Assembly: GCA_050485385.1 (NCBI GenBank)
Contig: JBJHBG010000151.1
Location: 1-8,919 of the forward strand
From: RECO01 sp050485385
GTDB taxonomy: Bacteria > Pseudomonadota > Alphaproteobacteria > Geminicoccales > Geminicoccaceae
Reading direction: 5' to 3'
Length of the DNA: 8,919 nucleotides
Shown here in pieces: positions 1 through 6,285 of the stretch. Position numbers and translations under genes: made by a program. Every line of letters starts with the position of its first letter. Position 1 is the first letter of the stretch. The notes beneath the pieces are model-generated. The model was not told the DNA's origin, did not search any database, and saw only the letters and a list, made by a program, of their open reading frames with translations.

Positions 1-285
1 GGGCGTGATGGCCAGATACACGGCGTCCCTCTGGTTGGCGAGGCTGCGCGCCATGGAGGCGGCGTACCGCGCGACGGCCTCGTGGGCATGGCCGTCGACC
101 GCGAGCACCAGCAGGCACTCGAACACGATGAGCGCGAACCGGCGCAGCCAGCTGGGATCATGCTGGCTGGTGCGAATGAAAACGAAGGCGACGACGCCGA
201 GACCGACAGCTGCCGGATCGACCAGCGCGACGGTCTCACCGGTCCCTGGGACGACGGTACGGCCGACGAAGCTGCCCAGGGTCAT
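1..285 (-). CDS. Unrecognised protein, N-terminal 95 residues only (cut by window edge)
   Basis: The frame opens at an ATG (283-285) that overlaps the TGA stop of the upstream dehydrogenase gene (282-284) as ATGA. It then runs without a stop to the left edge, so only the N-terminus is visible. The 4-base overlap, together with codon use like its neighbours, supports a real, translationally coupled last-visible gene of the operon. The visible part starts MTLGSFVGRTVVPGTGETVA. It has two hydrophobic stretches, about residues 25-38 and 50-63, that look more like buried strands or helices of a soluble protein than clear membrane segments. An Ala/Arg-rich, probably helical part follows (about 66-90). 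I do not recognise a family. Its position suggests a role in the same pathway as the PLP enzyme and dehydrogenase upstream, but that rests on context only. Confidence 0.6.
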   Translation of the reverse strand, partial: MTLGSFVGRTVVPGTGETVALVDPAAVGLGVVAFVFIRTSQHDPSWLRRFALIVFECLLVLAVDGHAHEAVARYAASMARSLANQRDAVYLAITP

Positions 286-1130
286 GGCAACGCTTCTCCC
301 AGAAAGGCGCGGTTGAAGTCGGCATCGGGTCCGTGGACGTCGACGAGGGCGCGCCAGCGGTCGACGACGTGGCGCACCAGCGGCAGGTCCAGGTCGGTGC
401 GCGCCGCCAGCCGCTCGGCCAGCGTCAGGTCCTTCGCCATCAGCGCCATGCTGAAGCCGGAATCGTAGCTCTCGGAGGCGATCCAGCGGGGCACGTTCAC
501 CTCGGTCACCGCACTGCGGCCGGAGGCGCCGTTGATCGCTGCGGTCAAGTCGCCGAGCGGAGTGCCGGCGGCCACGCCCATGCGCAGCGCCTCGCCGGCC
601 AGGAGGATGTGCGCGGCGCAGAGGAGATTGTTGGCCAGCTTGGCGGTGTGGCCGGCGCCGAGCGGGCCGACATGGGCGATGCGGGTGGCGACGAGGTCCA
701 GGGTGGGACGGGCCGCGGCTACGGCCGCCGCGTCGCCGCCGACCATCATGGCGAGCGTGCCGCTGGCGGCACCCGCCGGCCCGCCGCTCACCGGCGCATC
801 GATCAACCGATGGCCCAACGCCATGAGGTTGGCGCCGATGCGGGCGGTGACGTCGGGATCGCTGGTCGACGTATCGACGACCAGGGTGGGGCCCACGACG
901 GTGGCGGCGAGGCTTTGCGTCACCGCCTCGACGTGTTCGGGCAGGGGGAGGGATAGGATGACCGTGCGGGCGCGCGGCCAAAGTTCGTCGAGCGTGTCGA
1001 CGGCCGGCACGGTTGCCCGCTGCCGCGCGCCGGCATCGACGTCGAAGCCCAGAACGTCCACCCCCTTGCCGGCAAGGGTTGCCGCCATCGCCGCACCCAT
1101 GCGGCCGAGACCGACGACGCCCGTCGTCAC
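282..1130 (-). CDS. 3-hydroxyisobutyrate dehydrogenase-family NAD(P)-dependent oxidoreductase
   Basis: This 282-residue protein belongs to the beta-hydroxyacid dehydrogenase family, which oxidises 3-hydroxy acids (3-hydroxyisobutyrate, tartronate semialdehyde/glycerate, 3-hydroxypropionate and relatives) with NAD(P). Visible motifs in order are the Rossmann loop VGLGRMG (6-12); an Asp at the end of the second strand (D30), which favours NAD over NADP; the substrate-binding signature DAPVSGGPAGAASG (111-124); the region GAGHTAKLANN, with the expected catalytic lysine K164 and N168; and the C-terminal helix motif MAKDLTLA. Length is normal for the family (about 290). The GTG start at 1128-1130 overlaps the TGA of the PLP-enzyme gene (1127-1129) as GTGA, and the glycine-rich loop begins a few residues later, so this start is well supported. 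Longer in-frame extensions only shadow the upstream gene. The motifs do not fix the substrate. The neighbouring amino-acid lyase-type enzyme suggests a hydroxy acid or semialdehyde derived from an amino acid. Confidence 0.92.
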   Translation of the reverse strand: MTTGVVGLGRMGAAMAATLAGKGVDVLGFDVDAGARQRATVPAVDTLDELWPRARTVILSLPLPEHVEAVTQSLAATVVGPTLVVDTSTSDPDVTARIGANLMALGHRLIDAPVSGGPAGAASGTLAMMVGGDAAAVAAARPTLDLVATRIAHVGPLGAGHTAKLANNLLCAAHILLAGEALRMGVAAGTPLGDLTAAINGASGRSAVTEVNVPRWIASESYDSGFSMALMAKDLTLAERLAARTDLDLPLVRHVVDRWRALVDVHGPDADFNRAFLGEALP

Positions 1131-2197
1131 CAGACGAGACCCCGAGCGTGCACCTTCACCGGCCCCTCGACCTTGGCCCCCCTCACCGTGGTGACGTGGT
1201 CGAGCATGTTGGAGACGACGCAGGCGTGGTTCGGCACGATACGCACGCGCTCGCCGACACGGAGCCCGATCGGCCCTTTGGCGACGAGCCGACCGTGTTC
1301 CTCGGAGAGCTGGTCGATCGTGATGTCGGGTCGGCCGAGGACGTGGCCGTAGCCTTCGAGGCCCAACAGGTCCGAGGTGATGACCTTGGAGCCGGCGTCG
1401 ATGATGGCGCGATGCTCGGTCGGCACGGAGACGACCGTCGCCAGGATCGTCAGCGCGCAGTCGTCGAAGGTGCAGGTGCCGCGCGCGACCAGCGAGCGGT
1501 CGTAGTAGACGTAGGTGCCGGGCCGATACTCGGTCACCACGCCGGCCGCCCGATGCGCCTGCCACATGTCGGGCGAGCCGCCCGACGAGATCGTCAGGGG
1601 CGGTAGCCCCGCCGCCTCCAACAGGGTCTTGGCGCGGGCGAACCAGTCGGCGGCGGCCTTGGGGTCGCCCTTGGGCGGATAGGTCATGAGGCCCTGGAAG
1701 CGGAGGCCCGGCGTGGCGTCGATCCGCTTGGCGAGGTTCACCGCCGCTTCCGGCGTCGTCACGCCGCAGCGCTCGGCTCCGGTGTCGCACTCGACCAGCA
1801 CGGGCAGGGGATGGGCCGGATCCGTGAAGGCCGAGGCCAGCCCGTCGACTACGGGCGCGCTGTCGGCAACCACCGTCAGCCGCACCTTGGCCGCCAGCTT
1901 CTTCAATTCGGCGAGCTTGGCGGCACCCAGGACGTTGTAGGTCAGCAGCACGTCGTCGATGCCGCCGCCCTCGACCATGGCGAGCGCTTCGGAGATTTTC
2001 TGGCAGGTGATGCCGACCGCACCGGCCCCGAGCTGGCGCTTGGCCAGTCGCGGCAGCTTGTGCGTCTTGATGTGCGGGCGCAGCTTCAGGCCGTGCTCGT
2101 CGCAATAGCGCTGATAGCGGTCGATATTGGCTTCGGCGACGTCGAGATCGACCAGCACGGCCGGCGTGTCGACCTCGGCGAACGGAACCTGTGGCAC
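1127..2197 (-). CDS. DSD1-family PLP enzyme (D-threonine aldolase / D-serine dehydratase-like)
   Basis: This is a fold-type III (alanine-racemase-like) PLP enzyme that acts on D- or beta-hydroxy amino acids. Family members include D-threonine aldolase, D-serine dehydratase (DSD1) and 3-hydroxyaspartate aldolase/dehydratase. The N-terminal barrel carries VDTPAVLVDLD and the PLP-lysine motif RPHIKTHK (K44 from the GTG start). The C-terminal domain has the metal-site motif PNHACVV (H324, C326). An HxC pair is the zinc site described for vertebrate D-serine dehydratase, whereas classical bacterial D-threonine aldolases use HxD, so dehydratase-type or other lyase chemistry is possible. I place the start at GTG 2195-2197 because GGGGAGG (2213-2207) lies 9 bases upstream. 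The ATG at 2218 would put this sequence inside the coding region and adds seven residues without family character. The protein is 356 residues, a usual length. It is the first gene of the operon, overlapping the dehydrogenase by 4 bases, and diverges from the sirtuin gene. Exact substrate unknown. Confidence 0.9.
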   Translation of the reverse strand: MPQVPFAEVDTPAVLVDLDVAEANIDRYQRYCDEHGLKLRPHIKTHKLPRLAKRQLGAGAVGITCQKISEALAMVEGGGIDDVLLTYNVLGAAKLAELKKLAAKVRLTVVADSAPVVDGLASAFTDPAHPLPVLVECDTGAERCGVTTPEAAVNLAKRIDATPGLRFQGLMTYPPKGDPKAAADWFARAKTLLEAAGLPPLTISSGGSPDMWQAHRAAGVVTEYRPGTYVYYDRSLVARGTCTFDDCALTILATVVSVPTEHRAIIDAGSKVITSDLLGLEGYGHVLGRPDITIDQLSEEHGRLVAKGPIGLRVGERVRIVPNHACVVSNMLDHVTTVRGAKVEGPVKVHARGLVW

Positions 2198-2328
2198 CGG
2201 TTGTGTCCTCCCCTGCATGCGTGCTCGGGGTTAGGACGATGCGGCGCCGTGGGCAAGCGGCTCGGCCCTTGCGACGACCGTTGCGACGCTGCCATGGTCG
2301 CCCGGCACGCCGCCAACGGAGTTTTGCC
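2198..2328. promoter_or_regulatory. Divergent intergenic region between PLP-enzyme operon and sirtuin gene
   Basis: These 131 bases separate the revised GTG starts of two divergent genes and must hold both promoters. No convincing -35/-10 pair is visible on either strand, which is common in GC-rich alphaproteobacteria. The octamer TTGCGACG occurs twice in the same orientation (2269-2276 and 2281-2288), 12 bases apart start to start, about one helical turn. It could be a regulator site or chance. A GGAG (2318-2321) 7 bases before GTG 2329 serves the sirtuin gene. Confidence 0.45.
2207..2213 (-). promoter_or_regulatory. Shine-Dalgarno sequence deciding the PLP-enzyme start
   Basis: Read on the minus strand this is GGGGAGG, 9 bases before GTG 2197. 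It is among the strongest ribosome-binding matches in the window. It lies just after the alternative ATG at 2218, which has no comparable sequence before it, so it argues for the GTG start. Confidence 0.75.
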
Positions 2329-3051
2329 GTGGTCCGACCGGGCGCTTCCATCGTCATCCTCACCGGCGCCGGCATCTCGGCCGAAAGCGGGCTCACCACC
2401 TTTCGGGATGCGGGCGGCTTGTGGGAAGGTCACCGGCCGGAGGACGTGGCGACGCCCGAGGCCTTCGCCCGCGATCCCGCCCTGGTGCAGCGCTTCTACA
2501 ACCTGCGCCGCGCCCAACTGCGCGATCCGGCGATCCGGCCGAACCCGGCGCACACGGCGCTCGCCAGGCTCGAGGCGGCGTGGCCCGGCCCGGTCACGTT
2601 GGTCACCCAGAACGTCGACGACCTGCACGAGCGGGCGGGCCACCGCGAGGTGCTGCACATGCACGGCGCGCTGTCGCGCGTGCGCTGCGTTGCCTGCGGC
2701 GGGGAAAGCCCGTGGCTCGACGATCTCGACGACGGCTCGCGCTGCCCGGCCTGCGGAGCCCGGGGCCGGCTGCGTCCGGCGGTGGTCTGGTTCGGCGAGA
2801 TCCCCCACCACCTCGACCGCATCGCCGCCGCCCTCGCCGAGGCGGAGCTCTTCTGCGCCATCGGCACCAGCGGCGTGGTCTATCCGGCGGCCGGCTTCGT
2901 CGCCGAGGCCCGCGCCCAAGGCCTGGCCCACACGGTCGAGCTCAACCTGGAGCCGTCGTCGGTGCGCTCCGCCTTCCACGAGCATCGCTACGGGCCGGCG
3001 AGCGCGCTCGTGCCCGCCTGGGTCGACGAACTCTTGGCGCTCGCCGCCTGA
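2329..3051 (+). CDS. cobB: NAD-dependent protein deacylase, sirtuin (SIR2/CobB type, class III)
   Basis: Sirtuins remove acyl groups from protein lysines using NAD, releasing nicotinamide and O-acyl-ADP-ribose in the cytoplasm. This 240-residue protein has the NAD motif GAGISAESG (13-21), FRDAGGLW (25-32), the TQNVDDLH motif (93-100; Q94, N95, D97), the catalytic histidine in HMHGAL (H112), and a four-cysteine zinc site (C120, C123, C139, C142). It also has Y57 and R60 in FYNLRR. These match the Tyr-x-x-Arg pair of human SIRT5 and E. coli CobB that binds acidic acyl groups, so desuccinylation or demalonylation is likely beside deacetylation. The GTG start at 2329 has GGAG 7 bases before it and gives the normal family length. 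The in-frame ATG at 2191 would add 46 Arg-rich residues without family character and run into the divergent gene. It is transcribed alone and meets the DUF1244 gene tail to tail. Confidence 0.95.
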   Translation: MVRPGASIVILTGAGISAESGLTTFRDAGGLWEGHRPEDVATPEAFARDPALVQRFYNLRRAQLRDPAIRPNPAHTALARLEAAWPGPVTLVTQNVDDLHERAGHREVLHMHGALSRVRCVACGGESPWLDDLDDGSRCPACGARGRLRPAVVWFGEIPHHLDRIAAALAEAELFCAIGTSGVVYPAAGFVAEARAQGLAHTVELNLEPSSVRSAFHEHRYGPASALVPAWVDELLALAA

Positions 3052-3351
3052 TCAGTCGTGGCCGCTGGCCTCGAACGCGGCCTTTTGCTCGGCCGTCGCC
3101 TCCTGTTGATGACGCGCCTTCCACTCGGCGTAGGGCATGCCGTAGACCGCCTCGCGGGCCGTCTCGTAGCTGACCGCCGCGCCACGCTCGGCGGCTGCCG
3201 CCGCGTACCACTTGGCGAGGCAGTTGCGGCAGAAGCCGGCGAGGTTCATCACGTCGATGTTCTGAACGTCGGTCCGCTCCTGGAAATGCTGGACGAGGCG
3301 CCGGAAGGCTGCCGCCTCCACCTCCAGCCGGGTCTGATCGTCGAGCTGCAT
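3052..3351 (-). CDS. DUF1244 family protein (SMc04008-like)
   Basis: This is a 99-residue cytoplasmic protein of the DUF1244 family, a small, largely helical domain conserved in alpha- and gammaproteobacteria with no established function. The family core is clear: FRRLVQHFQERTDVQNID (16-33), then MNLAGFCRNCLAKWY (35-49) with a CxxC pair (C41, C44), and REAVYGMPYAEWK (66-78). The sequence covers the whole domain and has the usual length. The start is secure: ATG at 3349-3351 is preceded by AGGAGGT (3365-3359) with good spacing. It lies 62 bases behind the SLC13 permease gene on the same strand and may be the last gene of that transcript, or have its own promoter there. Its TGA abuts the sirtuin stop. 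The CxxC pair could bind metal or be redox active, but nothing else in the sequence shows this. Confidence 0.93.
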   Translation of the reverse strand: MQLDDQTRLEVEAAAFRRLVQHFQERTDVQNIDVMNLAGFCRNCLAKWYAAAAAERGAAVSYETAREAVYGMPYAEWKARHQQEATAEQKAAFEASGHD

Positions 3352-3358
3352 CAAACGA

Positions 3359-3365
3359 ACCTCCT
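3359..3365 (-). promoter_or_regulatory. Strong Shine-Dalgarno sequence of the DUF1244 gene
   Basis: On the minus strand this reads AGGAGGT, a near-perfect anti-16S match ending 7 bases before the ATG at 3351. It suggests efficient translation that does not depend on coupling to the upstream permease gene. Confidence 0.8.
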
Positions 3366-3413
3366 GTCGTGCCAGAAACGGGACGTGGGCCGCGCATCCG
3401 CTCGGAGCAAGTC

Positions 3414-5228
3414 TCAAAACGGGAAGAAGATCGGTACCGCCAAGAGGCAGGCGACCATGGCGAGAAGCTGCAACGGCATGCCCACCTTGACGAAGTCCAT
3501 GAAGCGGTAGTTGCCGGGGCCGAGTACCAGCATGTTGATCGGCGAGGCGACGGGCGTGGCGAACGCCGTCGACGCGGCGATGGCGACGGTCATCAGCAGG
3601 GGATAGGGCGAGACCCCGAGGAGATCGGCCGAGGCCATCGCTACCGGCGCCACCAGGACCGTGGTCGCCGTGTTGGAGATGACTTGGCTCAGGATCGAGG
3701 TGAGCAGGAAGAAGGCGGTGAGGACGACGATCGGGCCGAGGCCGCCGAGGGCGCCGATGATGAGGTCGACGATGAGTTGCAGGGCGCCCGAATTGTCGAG
3801 CGCGGTACCCATCGGCAGCATGCCGGCGATCAGGACGAGGCTCTGCCAGTTGATGGCGCGATAGGCCTGGTTCATGTCGAGGCAGCGGGTGAGCACGACG
3901 GCGAGCGCGGCCATGATCACGGCGATCACGGCGGGGACGAGGTTCGCCGCCAACAGGCCCATCATCGCCACCATGACGCCGAGGGCGTAGGGTGCGCGCG
4001 CCCGCGCCGGCATGATCTCCTCGGCTTCCTTCGGCATGCGGAGGACGAACAGATTGGGCCGGTCGCGCTCGAGGCTGCGGATCGACTCCCAACTGCCGCT
4101 CAAGAGGAGCACGTCGCCGCCCTGGAGGACGACGTCGGCGGCGGCGAGGTCGACGGGCCGTCCGCCGCGCATGACCGAGAGCACGGCAAGGCCGTAGCGC
4201 TCGCGGAAGCCGGCGCCCACCAGCGTCTTGCCGACCACCACCGAGATCGGCGACACCAGCACCTCGACGACGCCCACCTCCGGATCGTCCAGGTCCGTCG
4301 TCTCGCTGACGTCGGGGGCGAGGTCGCAGGCGGCGACGAAACGGGCGAGTGCCGCCTCGTTGCCCGTCGTGAACAGGACGTCGCCGGGCCGGACCTCTGC
4401 GTCCAGGGTGGCCGGCTGCCGCGTGAGCCGGCGGCGGGTCTCGCGTTCGATCACCGCCACCGTCACGCCGAACCGGCTGCGGATTTGGCTCGCCCCGATC
4501 GTCTTGCCGGCGAGCGCACTCTTGGCCGGAACCTGGAAGCGGTAGAACTGGCCGGCGAGTTGGTGGGCGGCCAGCATGTCGCGCGCCGACACGGCCCCGC
4601 CGCCCGCCGTGGCCGCCGTACCGCCGAGCAACCGCGTGCCGATCAGGACCATGTAGGCGACGCCGACGATCAGCACGAGGGCGCCGATCGGCGTGAAGTC
4701 GAAGAAGGTGAAGCTGGCGAGACCGGCGCGGTCCAACTCGCCCGCGACGACGAGGTTGGGGGGTGTGCCGATGAGCGTCAGCATGCCGCCGATCATGGCA
4801 CCGACGGCGAGCGGCATCAGCAGGCGCTGGCGCGAGATGCCGGTACGCTGGGCGAGGCCGAGGGCGATGGGGATGAACACGGCAACCGCACCGGTCGAGC
4901 TCATGAAGGCGGAAAGCAAGGCCACCGCCAGCATCATCAGTGCGACGAGCAGCGCCTCGTTGCTGCCGCCGTTGCGCACGAGCCAGGCGCCGACGGCGTG
5001 CGCCACACCGGTGCGGTAGAGCGCGTCGCCGACGACGAAGAGCCCGGCGATCATCACCACCACCGGATCGCCGAAACCCGCCGCCGCCTCGCGCGGGTCG
5101 ATCTGCCCGCCGAAGAAGAGGGCGAGCACCATCAACAGCGCGATCACGTCGAGCCTCAGCTTCTCCGTGACGAACAGCACGATGGTGACGAGCAGGACGA
5201 CGAGGACGTAGGCGGCATCCACGGTCAA
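3414..5228 (-). CDS. SLC13-type (DASS / ArsB-NhaD superfamily) anion permease with two RCK_C domains
   Basis: This is a multi-span inner-membrane transporter of 604 residues. It has an N-terminal membrane half (about 5-200), two cytoplasmic TrkA-C/RCK_C regulatory domains in tandem (about 220-305 and 318-400, each ending in a GDVL strand: PGDVLFTTG and GGDVLLLSG), and a C-terminal membrane half (about 412-604). Each half carries the SNT-like substrate/sodium motif of the divalent anion:sodium symporter family: SST (110-112) in the first and SNT (518-520) in the second, followed by TPPNLVVAGE (155-164) and ATPVASPINMLVLG (557-570). Related RCK_C-bearing proteins are annotated as sulfate or dicarboxylate permeases; the ion cannot be told from sequence. 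I start at TTG 5228, with GAG 7 bases upstream; GTG 5222 is an alternative. The gene begins 8 bases after the kinase stop, so the two are almost certainly co-transcribed. Confidence 0.9.
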   Translation of the reverse strand: MTVDAAYVLVVLLVTIVLFVTEKLRLDVIALLMVLALFFGGQIDPREAAAGFGDPVVVMIAGLFVVGDALYRTGVAHAVGAWLVRNGGSNEALLVALMMLAVALLSAFMSSTGAVAVFIPIALGLAQRTGISRQRLLMPLAVGAMIGGMLTLIGTPPNLVVAGELDRAGLASFTFFDFTPIGALVLIVGVAYMVLIGTRLLGGTAATAGGGAVSARDMLAAHQLAGQFYRFQVPAKSALAGKTIGASQIRSRFGVTVAVIERETRRRLTRQPATLDAEVRPGDVLFTTGNEAALARFVAACDLAPDVSETTDLDDPEVGVVEVLVSPISVVVGKTLVGAGFRERYGLAVLSVMRGGRPVDLAAADVVLQGGDVLLLSGSWESIRSLERDRPNLFVLRMPKEAEEIMPARARAPYALGVMVAMMGLLAANLVPAVIAVIMAALAVVLTRCLDMNQAYRAINWQSLVLIAGMLPMGTALDNSGALQLIVDLIIGALGGLGPIVVLTAFFLLTSILSQVISNTATTVLVAPVAMASADLLGVSPYPLLMTVAIAASTAFATPVASPINMLVLGPGNYRFMDFVKVGMPLQLLAMVACLLAVPIFFPF

Positions 5229-5236
5229 GACGGCAC

Positions 5237-6160
5237 TCAGGCTCGAAGGGTGCGGAACAGGCGCTCGACGTCGGCGCGGTGGCAAAGCTCGGTGCCGGGC
5301 GTCGTCGCGGTCGCGGCACCGGCGGCCACGCCGAAGGCGAACGCGCGCTCCGGCGTCTCCCCGCGCGCCAAGGCCAGCGTCATCGCCGCGAGGAACGCGT
5401 CGCCGGCACCGACGGCGCTCTTCACCGGCACGTCGGGCGATTCCAGGTAGTGCTGGCCACCCTCATGGGTCAGCAGCGCGCCGTCCTTGCCGAGCGTCAC
5501 CGCGAGCAGCCGGACGCGGCCGGCAGCCACGATCTCGTGCGCGGCCTTCGCCAAGGCCTTGCGCTCGCGCAGCTCGCGGCCGAGCACCGCCTCCAACTCA
5601 CCCACACTCGGCTTGACCAGATGCGCGCCGTGTTCGAGCACCCGCTTCAGCGCCTCGCCGGAGGTGTCGGCGACGAAGCGCGCGCCCTTGCTCGCGGCCA
5701 CCTCCGCCACCCGCGTGTAGAAGCTGGCCGGCACGCCGCGCGGCAGGCTGCCGCTCGCCAACAGGTAGTCGAAGTCGAGCAGGTCGAGGAACTCCAGCGC
5801 CGCTCGCCACTCGCGCTCGCGGACTTCGGGGCCCTCCGGCGTGAAGCGGAACTCCTTGCCGCTGTTGGCTTCGTAGACGACGTGGCTCACCCGCGTCGGT
5901 TCGGCGAGTTGGATGCGGTGAAAGCGCAGCCCGGCGGTGCGCACGAGGTCGTCGAGCACGTTGCCGGACACGCCGCCCGCCAGATAGACGGCGAAGGCGC
6001 GGCCGCCCAGCTCGGTGACGACGCGCGCGGCGTTGATGCCGCCACCGCCCGGGTCGAACCGCTCGCTGGTCGTGCGGATTTTGCGGATCGGGTGGACACG
6101 CTCGGTCGAGCTCGAGGCATCCACGGCCGGGTTCAAGGTCAGCGTGACGATGGCCTTCAA
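5237..6160 (-). CDS. pfkB: PfkB-family sugar-phosphate kinase, 6-phosphofructokinase II-like
   Basis: This 307-residue ribokinase-fold kinase phosphorylates a sugar phosphate with ATP. Closest resemblance is to E. coli Pfk-2 (309 residues): TLTLNPAVD (6-14, substrate Asp14), the block RFDPGGGGINAARVV (34-48), SGSLPRG (136-142), DTSGEAL (165-171), KPSVGELE (183-190), and the C-terminal GAGDAF motif (251-256) with the catalytic base D254. The GGGGIN form and the FDPGGGG context point to fructose 6-phosphate kinase. 1-Phosphofructokinase or tagatose-6-phosphate kinase activity cannot be excluded. The start is TTG at 6158-6160: GAGGGG (6173-6168) sits 7 bases before it and the family N-terminus begins at once (LKAIVTLTLNPAVD). 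The longer frame reaching 6478 would overlap the divergent creatininase gene and is rejected. It is first gene of the operon with the SLC13 permease. The leader can form a hairpin including part of the ribosome-binding site. Confidence 0.92.
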   Translation of the reverse strand: MKAIVTLTLNPAVDASSSTERVHPIRKIRTTSERFDPGGGGINAARVVTELGGRAFAVYLAGGVSGNVLDDLVRTAGLRFHRIQLAEPTRVSHVVYEANSGKEFRFTPEGPEVREREWRAALEFLDLLDFDYLLASGSLPRGVPASFYTRVAEVAASKGARFVADTSGEALKRVLEHGAHLVKPSVGELEAVLGRELRERKALAKAAHEIVAAGRVRLLAVTLGKDGALLTHEGGQHYLESPDVPVKSAVGAGDAFLAAMTLALARGETPERAFAFGVAAGAATATTPGTELCHRADVERLFRTLRA

Positions 6161-6285
6161 GGCACAACCCCTCGACGTGGTGCATGGCGCGTCACGTCGT
6201 CGAGCTTCTGGCCACGCCTTGCCAGCCGGCGATAAGTGGCATGGCTGTTGCTCGTTGGACGCCGGCTGCGAAGAGGATGCGGGCG
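6161..6285. promoter_or_regulatory. Divergent intergenic region between pfkB and the creatininase-family gene
   Basis: These 125 bases must contain the promoters of both the leftward kinase operon and the rightward creatininase gene. I find no good sigma-70 -35/-10 pair. They hold the pfkB Shine-Dalgarno and inverted repeat at the left end, and AAGAGG (6271-6276) 9 bases before ATG 6286 at the right end. The open frame that continues from ATG 6184 through this stretch has no family similarity. Confidence 0.5.
6168..6204 (-). promoter_or_regulatory. Leader hairpin overlapping the pfkB ribosome-binding site
   Basis: On the minus-strand transcript CTCGACGACGTG (6204-6193) is followed after 13 bases by CACGTCGAG (6179-6171). 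They can pair over 9 base pairs with a CGA bulge in the first arm. The Shine-Dalgarno GAGGGG (6173-6168) has its first three bases inside the second arm, so folding could limit pfkB translation. As DNA, the imperfect inverted repeat could equally be an operator between the two divergent genes. Confidence 0.4.

Noticed and set aside
2191..2328. A longer sirtuin beginning at ATG 2191
   Set aside because: It adds 46 Arg-rich residues unlike any sirtuin, overlaps the 5' end of the divergent gene, and lacks a Shine-Dalgarno as good as the one before GTG 2329.
2198..2399. N-terminal part of the frame from 2399 that continues through the PLP-enzyme region into the dehydrogenase (a 705-codon frame)
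   Set aside because: Only its last 282 codons encode the dehydrogenase. The rest is an Arg-rich out-of-frame shadow of the PLP-enzyme gene and the spacer, so it is not a fusion protein.
1811..3109. A 432-codon plus-strand frame spanning the PLP-enzyme end, the spacer and the sirtuin
   Set aside because: It crosses two unrelated genes and a promoter region, has biased Arg/Ser/Pro composition, and is in the wrong frame for the sirtuin motifs.
3052..5319. A 755-codon minus-strand frame ending in the DUF1244 gene
   Set aside because: Everything before ATG 3351 is a low-complexity Arg/Pro/Ala shadow of the permease gene in another frame. The strong AGGAGGT before 3351 marks the real start.
3369..5450. 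A 693-codon open frame on the plus strand opposite the SLC13 permease gene
   Set aside because: It is rich in His, Asp, Glu, Arg and Gly with no domain, and mirrors a permease gene with clear motifs. Long antisense frames are expected in GC-rich DNA where third positions are almost always G or C.
6184..6285. A longer creatininase-family protein starting at ATG 6184
   Set aside because: The added 34 residues have no family similarity. ATG 6286 has AAGAGG at good spacing and gives metal-ligand positions almost identical to those of characterised creatininase.
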